DNA from: Obelidium mucronatum
Taxonomy: Eukaryota; Chytridiomycota; Chytridiomycetes; Chytridiales; Chytriomycetaceae
Direction: 5' to 3'
Assembly: GCA_025765595.1 (NCBI GenBank)
Contig: JAIVFH010000014.1
Location: 248,001-312,000 of the forward strand
Length of the DNA stretch: 64,000 nucleotides
The notes beneath the pieces were generated by a model that saw only the letters and a program-made list of their open reading frames with translations, had not been told where the DNA came from and ran no database searches. Positions 16,190 to 27,528 of the stretch are shown in pieces. The first letter of the stretch is position 1, and the number at the start of each line of letters is the position of its first letter. The translations under genes and the position numbers were made by a program.

Positions 16190-17457
16190 CTACTTTTGTC
16201 TCAAAAAGGCCTCATTGGTCACATTGATTTCATCCATCTCTGGCGAGAGCTCTGAAAGCGCTTCATACGCGGCCTTGAAGTAAGCCAACTCAGCAGCAAC
16301 AAGGTCACTCAAGTTCCTGAGTGGTTCTGGGCTTTCCACGACAAGCTTCATCTTGGCCATTGCATCATCGACCACTGAAACAAATTCATCTTCAGTGGCT
16401 TCCATCTCAGCGCGGAGCTTCGCTTCATCTTCTGGCTTTGAAGTCTTCAACTTGGCACGGGCAGCGTCGTAGTTGAGACGAACCGCCACAACAGCACGAC
16501 GAGCTTTCTAAAACAACCGACGAGTTCATTTTTCGTTAAGATGCAAATCTAAAAAAAAAAGATATTAACCATAGCATGCCCAATTAACTGGTTCAAAGTG
16601 GTTGTGTAAGGTTGGTGGAATCTGGCGGTGGCTTCATCGGCCTGTTCGATGAGTGTTTAGAAATATTAAAAACTCAAATTGGAATCAAAGAAACAAACCA
16701 TCTTAACACGAGCATCACCAACACGATTATGAGTATCAGCAAACTTCTTCAATGCTCCATCTGTTCACAAGAGAATGAAATCAATACGAAAAATAGCATT
16801 AAATAATTGAGCTAATAATGACTAACGGAGAGGTTCTTGTGGATTCAGTCCATCCTTGGAAACGGTTGCGGCTTTAGCAAGAGCGTGACTCAAGGAGTGA
16901 GGAATTTCCTCAGCCACGGAGGCTGGAGCAGGGGCAGCTCCCATCAAACTGGAAAGCCCCTTTGACATACTGGAAGCGTATGTCAAGGCCGTGTCCGTGA
17001 GAGGTGGTTGGTAATCATAAGCACTTCGTGTGAAATTCACGCTAATTCTCAGGAAATGCTCATGAAGGGCCTTGATTGAATCAACTTGCTATCGTGGGAA
17101 CATTGTCCAATTACTATTGATTCAACGCAGAAAATAGAGTCGCAACTTACCGTCTCGAGCTGTTTGTAAACCTCTGGAAGTTCAGTCACATCCGCAGCTT
17201 GACCCATGGCCTCCCTGGTGTACTGTTGCCCAAACAATAAAGATCAAAGTATTAGATCTGGCAAGTGAGTAGCAGTCAAGATAACCCCAATCGTCAAAAA
17301 TATTGGGTGTCACTACATCATCCCTGATCGTAGGTGATTTACAAACCTGCAGCCCTTGCGAAAGACCTTTAGCCGCCTGGTTTCCAAATGGAACCAGTCT
17401 CGACATAAAGCTTGACGCCATTTCGTTGATCTGTGTCGTATTGGGGATTGAGGACAT
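16190..17457 (-). CDS. Gvp36-like BAR-domain protein
   Basis: Six exons (17,347-17,457; 17,151-17,222; 16,827-17,088; 16,699-16,760; 16,570-16,641; 16,190-16,507) give 298 residues in frame, close to yeast Gvp36 (about 330). The key segment YTREAMGQAADVTELPEVYK followed by QLETQVDSIKALHEHFLRI matches the fungal BAR family in which 'TELPxxYxxLE' starts the first long helix. Long amphipathic helices continue through MKARRAVVAVRLNYDAARAK to the end. Such proteins form curved dimers on Golgi or endosomal membranes and act in vesicle traffic and endocytosis. The gene begins 41 bp after the hydrolase stop and ends 35 bp before the membrane-protein start, all on the same strand. Confidence 0.83.
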
Positions 17458-17498
17458 TATTTTATGATTTATTTTTGTAAACTCGTGGGGACACATGA

Positions 17499-19141
17499 TC
17501 AAAGGCGTGAACGCAACGGCTCCAAACGGTACTGAAGTTCTTTCAACGCTTTACCAGATGGCTCCCACTCTTCAAAGAGTTTAATTACTTCGTCCAAATG
17601 CGGCCTTAGATGCGCGTTGGCGTATACATGCGGGTCGGAAGTGATTTGGGCAAGGATCCACGGTAACCAATACTGATTCAGTTTTCCCAACGGAGCAGTA
17701 AACTTTGTGTGGAATACGGGGTCAGACGTGATTAACATATCGCTGATTGGATTTTCACGCGACGGGTCAAAGGGAGGAGTTGGGTCATTCACTTTGTGTC
17801 GTAAAGGAACGAGCAAATCAATGGATTTACGAAGAATAGAAGCATCCATCGGGTCATATGGGTTGTACGAAGTTGGCTTCGGGACGACGCTGTCCGTGTA
17901 ATGGGATTTCATTTTCGTGTAGTTGTATGGTATGGGTGTGGCCATCGCCCATGCGGTTGCAAGAGAATATGTGTCAACTTCTTCGTACACAGTTGAGTGC
18001 CCTTGAGTCCCAAATCCATAGACATTGCCTGCCAAAAATTCTGACAAGTAAACCAAAAGACCCCGGTCAGATAGTCCAGCGTTGCGAAGACGCAGCGCAA
18101 AGACTACAAGATGCGAAAGGAAGTCGGGGTTGTAGTCGCTTTTCTCAATATGAATGGCGCGATAGATGGACGGATGGTTGAAAGCATGCAAAGTGGCAGA
18201 ATAGAGGGGTACTACTTGATCATACCAAGATCCAACGCAGCAAATTCTGATCCCTGCATTCAACACCTGAGAAATTGCAGTATGATACCTCTTTGTGATG
18301 GAGGAGTTTGGGTCATTAAATTCAAAAAGCTGGCGAGCAGCGTCGGCCTCGTATTTAACAACAACGCTCGCTTTCAGATGCGGAAACGGTCCATGTGAAA
18401 TTCCCGCCATCAATAGAATACACACGCGCTGATGGTCTAAATTTATGAGTCCTTCTCGAACCAGGCGAGCGAAAAGCATGACCGAAACAGGCGATCCTTG
18501 CGAATGAGCGGCAACCATAATAGTATCGGCGTCTTTTAAAATGCTTGCATAGCCTGTTTCTGGTTTCATAATTTGGTTGTAAAGTTTGTCGACGCGATCT
18601 TCCACTTTTCCGTGTCCTTCAAGAGCAATTGATGAGATTGAATTCGGCGGAAGATTTACATCGTGCTGTTCCAAAAAGAATTGCCGAACCCCTATTGGTT
18701 GAAGATGAGACGACGAGGCTTTTTATTTTTGGTCATCACCTTGCTCCATCTTCTCTGCAAAGCGCTGACTTGTTCCCGTCGGTCTTCCAGTAACAACGTT
18801 TCTAATTAGCCAACCCGGAAACCTTGTTATAAAGATGTTGTGTAAAAAGGTGGGAATCGCCTTATTTGCACGCACCAGCCATGGACTCCAACGACAGCGA
18901 CCCGCTTCGGCATCCGAAGCCTCGGACGCCATACGTTAATGCTTTGTGGAAACTGGGACTCGGAAGAAGTTGTGTATGGGCTTGGCGACAGCGGCAGTTT
19001 GAGATTCGAGAACCAGCGATGCAAAGCCTCGGAAAAACTCTTTGACTGCACTGGTGTTTGACCAGAGGATAGCGCCCATTGCCACGCGTTTCGATGTTGC
19101 GAATCAATGAAGGAGGGCAGAACGAGGTTTTTTGATGTCAT
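17499..19141 (-). CDS. YML020W-like alpha/beta hydrolase
   Basis: Three exons (18,876-19,141; 18,740-18,822; 17,499-18,691) encode 513 residues. Both junctions read through: VAVVGVHGW|FPGW (oxyanion-side loop) and GTSQRFAEKMEQ|GVRQF. The nucleophile elbow is AAHSQGSPVS (Ser in H-S-Q-G). The HGWFP start and PTGTSQRFA segment resemble a fungal family represented by yeast YML020W, whose substrate is unknown. A late Asp/His pair is not assigned with certainty, although GSWYDQVVP is a good acid-residue candidate and SHLVVFALRL the catalytic His candidate. No signal peptide is seen, so the protein is probably cytosolic or membrane associated. The ATG lies 3 bp after the stop codon of the upstream PPR-like gene. 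Confidence 0.78.
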
Positions 19142-19144
19142 TAT

Positions 19145-21300
19145 TTATTTTGATTTTTGAGAAAGCAGTCCACGCAAATCAGCCACTGCTGCACCATCCG
19201 TCATCTTATCGCGCTTCACAAAATCTACCACAATTCCAGCCGCCATCTTCCGTATTCTGCTGTCTTCCTCATTCTTGATCTTGTGCGGATCTTGCAATAA
19301 CAGCGCTTCGAGCAATTCAGCAACTCCAACCTGCTTATTTTCCTCTCCACAAGCACATATGAAATCAGAGATAACTCTTTGGGCAAGCTCCAAATCAGGA
19401 TTTCTCAATGACACAGCCGATCGTAAGAAGGAAACTGCGACCCTCACGTCGTTTTGCCGGAACCGTCTCGTCAGACAGCCCCATTGATGAATTGTCAACT
19501 TTGAAGGCAGACTTTCCAAAGACCCACACCTAAACCCATTGTAAAGTAGTTTCAAGGTGACAAAATCTCCCATTAAACCCAGCAGTTCCACCACCTTACA
19601 CGCGTCTCTGACTTTGATACTTGCAGCGTCGATATCAGCAGCGCCATCTTCTACAGTACCAGTCTTAGGTTTATCAGGTATGACAGCAACGGCCAATACA
19701 CATTGTGTCCACGAGTCTAACATATTCCAAACACAGGTTGTATCCAACCCCTCCACTCCTTGTCGTTGAGATCGAATCAACGCTTTCAGAAACTCCGTTC
19801 CAAAAAACGTATTCACTTGTCTCACGTCACCCGCATTCAAGAATCCATTTCCGGATACTTGTCTGGCAATTGGATCTTTCAAAACGCGGAGGGCACCTCC
19901 CCAGTCGGATCTCCTAAGATACAGTCTCGCCAAAAGAATAGATGCACCAGGGGTCAAAACTCTCTTTCCATCCAATGTTATTCGGCGAGCCAGATCCAAA
20001 CAGCCAGACAAGGCAAATGAGTTGCTGGCGTCCTGATCGTCTGTGGGTGGTTCGGTTCGAAGGAAAGCCCATATGATCGACTTCTGAACGTTTTCGGAAC
20101 TGAGATAGTCGGACCATCGAGACTCCAAATCAGTGAGAATGTTGTATAAGCCGGTTCGGGAGTCGCATTGGTCCAACAGCAGTTGGAATGTGAGAGAAGT
20201 TGGAGTTGAAAATTTGAATAGATGCGTCAATGTTTTTGGGGCAATCGAAGTTAAATCAGGCAAGTCAGAAAGAGTTTCTTGATCCTCGTGGCTGAAGCAG
20301 AGCTTCAGAATATGATTATACAAAGCGGGAGCCGCACGCTGTTTACTGTTAAGTAGAGATTCAAGAGCTTTTGTGGCCAGTGGTAAATCGGATTTTGAAG
20401 CACACGATTGAATTAATGGTGTGAAGGCATGGGTAGTTGGTTTGAGCTTAGAGTTCTTGACATGCTGCAGCACTACATACAATGCACAATTCACAAGAAC
20501 TGAATATCACGCCAAAGACAAAGATGTTTGAAGGTTTACCTTTGATACCGTCCTCCAATCGGCCTGCAGCACAATAAATCTCAATCATTCTCACAAAAGG
20601 ACTCAGCTGGACAAATTGGGGATCAATTTTGTACAGTTGCATATCAGCACTAGATGATTGTGTACTTTGGATATAATTCATCAGAAGGTATTCGGCAAGG
20701 TCAATCCGCCCAAGAGAGTCAGCACAAATGGTCATGAGGTGTTTGAGCCGCGACGAAAACAGCCGAGGGTGAAATTTTAAACCATTTCCTGTAGTTACGA
20801 ACGCCTCAAATAGGGTACTGTAGATTGAATCAACTAATGCAGTCTGCTCATTATTGACTTTTGTGGCCATAAGTGCCGCTACCAAAGGATCTAACAGCGA
20901 ATCAAGCTGGTTTATGAGTGATATTCAGTCAAGAGTCCTCAAATAACGGCGATACTATTCGTACTTCTGTTTGGGATCGGGCAGTCGGTGCTTTCCTCCT
21001 AGAAGCCTTTGATACCATGCCTTTGCTTGTATTCAATATAGCAACAAGATCTGGAGTGATCAGGTTCACAGAATTCAGTCTGCTTGATTGCAGAGAATTA
21101 AGCTCCTGTTTGGTCTTTTGGTGTAAAGGCCGACGCTTCTTTGGTGTTGAAATCTCGGCAAAAAGCTCGCGGTCAGAACCACCAAGCTGGTGCCGCCATA
21201 AGGGAAACACCCGCTGAGCCAATGGTACGACGGTTTGGTCTCGAACGTTGGCGACGGGTAGATTTTGGGCTGCTGTTGACAAGCGCCGCAAGAAGTGCAT
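19145..21300 (-). CDS. Mitochondrial PPR-like helical repeat protein
   Basis: Three exons (20,956-21,300; 20,540-20,906; 19,145-20,472) yield 679 residues. The N-terminus MHFLRRLSTAAQNLP is Arg/Ser/Ala-rich without acids, as expected for a mitochondrial targeting peptide. The body is alpha-helical with PPR-like units, best seen at HVKNSKLKPTTHAFTPLIQ, CASKSDLPLATKALESLLNS and SPFVRMIEIYCAAGRLEDGI. Fungal proteins of this type bind mitochondrial transcripts and aid their processing or translation; the RNA target is unknown. The repeats are degenerate, so a general TPR/helical solenoid is the alternative. The intron at 20,907-20,955 must be removed, since reading through it gives a stop. The gene stops 3 bp before the next start codon. 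Confidence 0.7.
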
Positions 21301-21437
21301 TTTAATGGAAAAAAGAAAACGAAAATGTAAAAATAAGAGATACGTGAATAAGGTTAACGCATTTATTGTAGGAAAAGGAGGCAACGTAATAACATTAAGC
21401 TGGTTTATTTTACAGAGTGTTTGAAACAGTTGAAGGT

Positions 21438-21756
21438 CTACGAAAAGCTCTCGATTCCTATTTTGACCAAATGCGCACCTGGAACCATGATCATGCCGAC
21501 GTACCGGCGTTCATCTGCCAGAGTAACCGTAAATAAACGCAGTCAAATAACTAATTTTGAATGCGGCGAACGAACCTCTTGCCGCGCCTGTGTCCTCATC
21601 GGTGCCAGTGCTAAACTCCTCCGCACCACTCAGGATAACGTTCTTGTACTTGTCAATGCACATGAATACTCCAGTAAACACACGCCCGTCTGATGCTTCC
21701 ACGCGGGCTTTGATGCCCAGCATTGTTGACAGTTCACGGATTTCTGGGGAGTCCAT
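21438..21756 (-). CDS. naa38: NatC auxiliary subunit NAA38 (LSMD1-like Sm-fold protein)
   Basis: Two exons (21,576-21,756 and 21,438-21,514) give an 85-residue protein. The Sm1 motif is LGIKARVEASDGRVFTGVFM followed by CIDKYKNVILSGAEEF, and Sm2 after the intron is RRYVGMIMVPGAHLVKIGIE. The VFxCxDKxxNVIL and MVPGxHxVxI signatures distinguish LSMD1/NAA38 from spliceosomal Lsm proteins. It is a subunit of the NatC N-terminal acetyltransferase, or possibly a stand-alone Lsm-like protein. Reading straight through the intron would keep an open frame for 20 more codons but lose the conserved Sm2 strand, so the spliced model is preferred. Confidence 0.85.
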
Positions 21757-22122
21757 TTTACAGTAGAAACAAAAACGAATTCAGCAGAGAAGATGGAATT
21801 TATAGATTACAGTAGTAAATGATAACGATAATAATAGTTTTCTTTTGTCTGATTCATATCATTATTTGTTCTTGACAATTCCTTTCAACAGTAAATGCAC
21901 TATACATTTGGTGCCAGCGCCGGCCCAGCAGGCACGGCAGTCGCAGTTGCTGCCGCTGCTGTCTCCATAGTAAGTGTATCGATTAGCTCGGACGCATGTG
22001 CGCCCTGACACTGCCTTTAGGTCTCACATAATATTCAGACGGGCAAGTTGCATCAAGGCATGAGTGCAAACCATAACCCGCATGCTAAAGGTACCTCCGG
22101 TTATCTTCATTAATCTATCATC

Positions 22123-23799
22123 ATGCTCATCGATAAAGTAGGAGCTGTACTGGCAGCGCGTACTCGAAGAAACGCGCTTGGTGATGTCACAAATGGATTT
22201 ATTGCAGGAAATACCCAAGCCGCTACAGCCGTTCAGGTATTGCAGGATACTTGTAATTGCATTATATTTTCTCACTCTCTTTCTGCCAAACTAGGCCATC
22301 AAGCGAAGCACTGGCAAAGACCATCCCGAGGGAAACGAGGACCGCCAGAAGCGACAGAAGACCAGCAAGCCCGAAGAAGCCAAAAGAGCCGCTGAAACTG
22401 AAAAATGTATTCCTCTATCTTCAGCGCAGGCAGCTGTTCGTGCCAGGTTTCGTGTCAAACTGGCCCAACAACAGACCATGCAACAACCCAAACGACCAGC
22501 GTGGAATCAACACCAACCCGCGCAAAAACCAGTTCCTGTGACTCATACACAGGTTTTAGCTCCTCCTGCCCCATCTGCAAAACCTAAACATCCAAGTCTC
22601 AAATCGGCGGCAAAGCCGACGTTTTTGGCAAATGCTCACCCCCACACCCACAACCTGCGCGATTCCACGAAAATCGCACCCTCTCTTTCAGTTACTGCTC
22701 CTCGCAACAGCATTCATCATGCTTCTACACAGCCACCTGTAACTTCTCGCACTGGCATGGATATTGATGCTGATAGCCACCGCCACCACAATCATTCTCA
22801 TTTGCCAAAAACCATTCATCAATCAAACTTGAGTTCACATGCCATTGAAGCTGCTGTTAAACCATCCGTGTCAGTCTTCAACCCCAGACTAACACAACCG
22901 CGACCTGCAGAAGATCCTTTGTTGGTGTCAGAGTACTCGGAAGAAATTTTTGGCTACATGAGACAAATGGAGGTTTGTCAGCCTTGAATACTTTGGTTCT
23001 ATTCAAACATTTATTTTAGCTCAAAACGCTACCGAACGCGAAATACATTCTTTCTCAGCCAGGAATCACTTGGGAGATGAGAAGAATGCTGGTTGATTGG
23101 CTGTTAAGTTTGCATCAGAAACTGCGACTTTTACCAGAGACACTGTTCCTTACAATCAACCTTTTGGATCGATTTATGTCTCTGAAAGTCGTGTCTGTGG
23201 AAAAGTTTCAGCTCGTCGGTATAACTGCCATGTTTATTGCCTGCAAATACGAAGAAATTATGGTGCCTAGTGTGCAAGTAATGGTTCACATGGTTGAAGG
23301 AGGGTATTCTAGCGATGAAATTTTAAAAGCTGAAAAGTTCATGTTGGGATTGCTGAAGTTTGGTATCGGATACAATGGACCCTGCTCCTTTTTAAAAAGG
23401 GGTCTGCTTGCTGAAAAGCCGCTGGACGTGAGATGTGTGTTGTTGGCCAAGTATTTTTGTGATGTTGCTCTTTTGGACCATCTGTTTGTGGCCGTAGGTG
23501 GATCTTTGATCGCCGCTTCAGCTATTTATTTGGGAAAGAAGATTCTGAACAACGGCGACTGGGTGAGTTTGCTTCTATCCTGATATTGGAGTTTGTTGAA
23601 TATAAAGTTTTAGACTGCCGAGCATGTGTCTCTCACTGGATACAGTGAAAATCAAGTGGTTGAATGTGCTAAAGCTCTCTATAACTCTGTCTCTCTGATT
23701 GGAGTAGACGCTGGGGTTTACTTAAAGTATGCAGATGCGAAGTACTCACATGTTGCAACTTATGTGAAGGAGTTTACCCTTAAGAACATTGCGACCTAA
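22123..23799 (+). CDS. B-type mitotic cyclin
   Basis: Four exons (22,123-22,236; 22,295-22,972; 23,020-23,562; 23,614-23,799) give 506 residues. A textbook destruction box RNALGDVTN sits about 18 residues from the start, followed by ~200 disordered basic residues. The cyclin box starts EIFGYMRQMELKTLPNAKYI and carries the conserved MRRMLVDWLLSLHQKL, LFLTINLLDRFMS and FIACKYEEIMVPS; the second fold ends at the stop. The protein would activate Cdk1 and be degraded through APC/C. ATG 22,123 (MLIDKVGAVL) is the simplest start; an ATG at about 22,060 followed by an alternative splice to 22,134 is also in frame. The second-exon Arg/Lys-rich KDHPEGNEDRQKRQK region may hold the nuclear signal. Confidence 0.92.
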
Positions 23800-23846
23800 C
23801 TATTCTCTTTTTTTTTTGGATCAATAAACATGGTTGAGAAGATTTT

Positions 23847-24250
23847 ATGAAAAGACGTGAATTCGACCACTTCTATCAAAACAACAACTGTTTTTACCAC
23901 AGCCAAGACGATTCCTTCTCAGCGAAAACTGTTTCTACCACAAGTAAAACAACTCTTTCTACCACTGTCAAGGTGACCTCGACTTCTTCACGCTCAACCA
24001 CAAGTGTCTCCACTAAGGCGCATGCCGTTGGAACAAGCTCTGCTACCAAAAACACGACCAGCACCAAGAATACTACAACAGGCACTGCTACCGCCGGCGA
24101 AATTGCAGGTACACCATGCTCCATTTTTGGGTCCACCGGTTGCACAGGCGGAGTCACTTATAAACGCTCTTACACTTCTGTCAATATCCTTCAATGAGCT
24201 CAGTTGTACACTGGAGGCTGTTGTGAACCAAAAATTTCTCCCTTCGTTTT
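23847..24250 (+). pseudogene. Decayed Thr-rich linker plus cysteine motif, relic of neighbour gene
   Basis: The frame encodes a Ser/Thr-rich linker ending in GTPCSIFGSTGCTGGVTYKR, very like the C-terminal module of the next gene (GTPCTGFGTTKCSAGVTYQC). It stops at TGA 24,195-24,197, where the module would have Trp; beyond the stop the same frame continues AQLYTGGCC, matching the neighbour's WGKWYVGGC ending. The cysteine of YQC is Arg here. Upstream, around 23,850-23,930, the Thr-rich pattern continues in another frame, so at least one frameshift is also present. No catalytic part or signal peptide is found. I read this as the broken 3' end of a tandem duplicate. Confidence 0.72.
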
Positions 24251-24325
24251 CTTTTTCTTGTCACGAATCGTTAGTTGCTTCAAAACTTGGCCAACCCATC
24301 ATGGGGTTCACACATGGGTAGTTAT

Positions 24326-24453
24326 CACGTGAATACAGGGAAACCCACCCTTTTTTGGTCCATTCCGGGTGGCGAGCTACCCGTGGCTTTAGTTACACGT
24401 GATACCGATCAGGCGGAGAAGGAAAAAAAAAAGTGGCAAAAAGGGGTATATAA
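24326..24453 (+). promoter_or_regulatory. Promoter of the secreted HELxE/cysteine-module gene: two CACGTG boxes and TATA
   Basis: CACGTG palindromes lie at 24,326-24,331 and 24,396-24,401, each flanked by TATCACGTG in opposite orientation. TATATAA at 24,447-24,453 is 65 bp before the ATG at 24,518. CACGTG is the core bound by bHLH factors in fungi. This is the clearest core promoter in the window. Confidence 0.5.
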
Positions 24454-24517
24454 TGGAAAGAGAAAGACCCCTTCGGTTTACATCCAAAACAAGTGCCAAG
24501 AAAAAAAGAAAGCAAAA

Positions 24518-25860
24518 ATGATCTCTCCACTTACTCTTGTTGCTGTGGCTTCAAGCCTGATTTCTGGCGCCTCCGCTTTCAAGAGATTCCCAGGAGCAAA
24601 TGAACTCGCTGTTCACCAGTCTCTTGTCGACGCCGCTGCCAATGCACCTGCTGGTGGTTTGCAATACGGTGGAGGTGCGGTTCTCCCAAACGTGGAGATC
24701 TTTCCAGTCTACTTTGGAGCCGACACAAAGTTCCAAGCTGAAACTACTGCCTTCTATGGGGGAATCTCCAACTCCGTCTTTATGGATATGATGGCTCAAT
24801 ACTCGACCCCGACTCAAAAGATTGGTCGTGGAAAGGTTGTTGGTTCCTATGTTGTGACTGACAACACCAAGAAGGCCATCACTGAGTCCGATATTACTGC
24901 CTATCTCCAAAGACTTGTTAGCGCTGGAACTATCAAGCCTAATGCAAACACATACGTTCCTTTCCACTTGCCAGCATCCGTTTCCATCAGTGGACAGGTA
25001 TAACTCCAGAGCTTCGGTAGAATAATCCTTCTAACTTCTTTTTTTTTCCACCCAACTGGTAGTGCTCTACCTTCTGTGCATTCCACAACTCTGTTTCAAC
25101 CAGTGCTGGACAGGTTGCATATGGTGTTATTCCAGACCAGTCAGGGGCTTGTCTTGGTTGTGGTAAGGCGCATTCGATCTTTTTCAGCACACGCACATAC
25201 ACCGAATCTTTAAAACATATTTCCCGAATATGACAGGTGGTGCTGGTGGTCAAGGAGACGCGTTCCGTGCCGTCCAAGACTCTGCTTCCCACGAGCTTGC
25301 TGAAGCAGTCACTGATCCTCGTCCAGTTACAGGATGGAATGGCTCCGGTGGAGAAATTGGAGACTTGTAGGTTTTTGAAAATTGTTGTTTCAAGCCAAAA
25401 ATTAGTTAACAACTTCTTTTTTTTTTTTTAAAGATGTAACCCAACATCTGGTTTCGTTACTGGCGGGGACGGGCAAGTCTACTTTATTCAAGGAGAGTGG
25501 TCCAACAGCTTGAACGCATGCTGGCTTGGAGACGGCTCCACCCCCGGACACCCAAGTGGTGGAACTAAAACCACAACCACGACAACAACCACCACTAAGG
25601 TCGGAACCACCACCACCAAGGTCGGAACCACTGCCGCCACTACCACTACTACTACTACGACCACCAAGCCAGTCACTATCAGTGCTACTACCAAGACTAC
25701 TACCACTACTACAACAACCACCGGTACAAGCGGAGGAATCCAAGGAACTCCTTGCACTGGATTCGGAACCACAAAGTGCTCCGCAGGAGTTACTTACCAA
25801 TGTGCCTACTGGTCTGGAAACAGTCTTACGTGGGGCAAGTGGTACGTCGGAGGTTGTTGA
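24518..25860 (+). CDS. Secreted HELxE-motif protein with Thr linker and C-terminal cysteine module
   Basis: Four exons (24,518-24,997; 25,063-25,162; 25,237-25,366; 25,434-25,860) give 378 residues. MISPLTLVAVASSLISGASA is a clear signal peptide. The 250-residue body has VEIFPVYFGADTKFQ, CSTFCAFHNSV, the Gly-rich GCGGAGGQGDAF and ASHELAEAVTDPRPVTGWNG. The HELAEAxTDP motif recurs in secreted EXORDIUM/Phi-1-like and related zincin-like proteins; whether it binds metal is unknown. A ~60-residue Thr/Lys linker leads to a ~40-residue module GTPCTGFGTTKC...VTYQCAYWSG...WGKWYVGGC with four cysteines and several aromatics, which suggests polysaccharide binding (inference). A likely role is extracellular wall or substrate interaction. 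A relic of the same module lies just upstream. Confidence 0.72.
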
Positions 25861-26013
25861 GAGTGTTGGAAATTTCTTGCCAAAACTTCACTATGATTGT
25901 AAAAAGAAAAAAGAAGGGAGGGAGGGAAATAAAATACAGACAATTTTACTAGTATTCAAATTTTTACCTTTTATTTTTTTATATTTCTCAAAGGCGTTGT
26001 GGGTGTTCAAGGT

Positions 26014-27528
26014 TTACATTGAATGCAAAACCCCAATTTCTTCGCGCTTCTCCCTCGCCTCTTGAGTAAGCACATGATTCCACCCCAACAATCCATCAAA
26101 AATGACTACAGCTTCATGTGCCCATTCTCTCAGCTCTTTTAAATCCACATTTCGTTTCTCGTCCGTCATCAACAAACCCAATCGGGCACCTGCTAGATAC
26201 TGCAGACCCAGTGCAGGGCTCATTTTGGGATACAGTAATTGCAAGTCGTTGATCAGATCGCGACAGATTTGGAAAGCCAGGTGCCAATTCTGGTAGCCCA
26301 GGTAGAGGTTGTACAGTTGTTGCCGAGTCTTGAGGATAATCGCTGCAGTGTTTTTGTTTCTGGAGCGACTATTCTTATTATTATTATTATTATTGCTGCT
26401 GCTGCTACTGCTGTATGTGCCATTTGTTGTTGCGTATTCAGGGTATGTTTGAAGTTGGAGAGTGAGAAGTTGGAGTTGTTGCGTAAGATCATTTTGTGCA
26501 TCTTTTCGAGAAAGTGATTTGAACGATTTGGTGCGCTCTGCAATGGGTTGAACTGATTTGCAGTGCGGGCAATGGGTGGTGGTAGTCGTAGTGGGAGTGG
26601 GGTCCTCTACAGTGATGGTTCCTGGGCAGTTGGGAGTTGAGAGGCATTTCCATATATTTTGCTCTAGAGTTTGGGTGGTACATAAGGGGCATATGCAGTT
26701 AAAGTGGTAACGAGTGGAAAGTTCAAGGTGGCGAGTTTGGAAAAGGTCGGCACTGTCGATGTAGGAGATTGTAAGTTCCTGGCCAATGGAAATCTCTTGG
26801 AGAGTGACAATTCGAGCCGTTGTTGTGGCCTTGTCAAATATGATGGTGCAGTTTGGGATGCATGAATGATTCAGTAGGGAGATTGTTTCTGGATACAGTC
26901 CAACCCCACATTCTTGGAATGTACTAGAATCAGATATGCCAAGTGAGTTGCAAGAGATCTTGCATAAAAGAAGAATCAGATCAGCCGGCGTTGCGGTTGA
27001 AGGAATCAATGGTATGGGTTCCATCGTTGTTGGTGGAAGAGGGCCCATCGGGGAGCTCTTTGCTGTCAATGCCACAACCAGTCGCCCAAAAGTTTCGATG
27101 GTCGAATCGCTGAAGCGGTCTCTATTCGCTGCAAGACTGGCGACAGAGTCGATGGTAGCGTTTGGCAACAGCCTCAGTAACAGTCTGAATAGGACCAGGT
27201 TTCCGCCAAGAGAATTCGACCCACATAGAATAGGACATTCGCGTTTATGAGATGTCCAGTCTTTGCGTTGGCACTGAGACGAGCAATAGGCTACAGCTTT
27301 GCATCGAGAGCACTGAAGTTTGGCATGAGACCCCAGACACGACTGACAGTGACCGGAACTGGCAGCATGGGCAACACTTGACTCAGAGGCCACTGTTTGG
27401 AACGGTTTGAGATGCGTGGCGGCAACCAACTTACGCCCCCTTTCGTCAGTTTTGATGGAAAACATTTCTTTGTTGGAAAATGAAGCAAAGCGACTGCGCA
27501 CCAGCACACTTGTTTTGTCTTTATCCAT
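26014..27528 (-). CDS. SET-MYND (SMYD-like) protein lysine methyltransferase
   Basis: Single open frame; ATG 27,528 (MDKDKTSVLVRSRF) gives 504 residues, while an in-frame ATG at 27,639 would add 37. The MYND zinc finger is CQSCLGSHAKLQCSRCKAVA followed by YCSSQCQRKDWTSHKREC. The split SET domain ends with SLLNHSCIPNCTIIFD, then IGQELTISYID and the post-SET CICPLC. NHSCxPN and the ISYID tyrosine are the cofactor and catalytic signature, so the enzyme is probably active. SMYD proteins methylate histones and other proteins. The C-terminal helical region has an Asn/Ser run (about residue 400) from AAT-type repeats. The target is unknown. Confidence 0.87.
   Translation of the reverse strand: MDKDKTSVLVRSRFASFSNKEMFSIKTDERGRKLVAATHLKPFQTVASESSVAHAASSGHCQSCLGSHAKLQCSRCKAVAYCSSQCQRKDWTSHKRECPILCGSNSLGGNLVLFRLLLRLLPNATIDSVASLAANRDRFSDSTIETFGRLVVALTAKSSPMGPLPPTTMEPIPLIPSTATPADLILLLCKISCNSLGISDSSTFQECGVGLYPETISLLNHSCIPNCTIIFDKATTTARIVTLQEISIGQELTISYIDSADLFQTRHLELSTRYHFNCICPLCTTQTLEQNIWKCLSTPNCPGTITVEDPTPTTTTTTHCPHCKSVQPIAERTKSFKSLSRKDAQNDLTQQLQLLTLQLQTYPEYATTNGTYSSSSSSNNNNNNKNSRSRNKNTAAIILKTRQQLYNLYLGYQNWHLAFQICRDLINDLQLLYPKMSPALGLQYLAGARLGLLMTDEKRNVDLKELREWAHEAVVIFDGLLGWNHVLTQEAREKREEIGVLHSM

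Noticed and set aside
16612..16806. Plus-strand ORF at 16.6 kb
   Set aside because: Lies across exons and introns of the minus-strand BAR gene; no homology.
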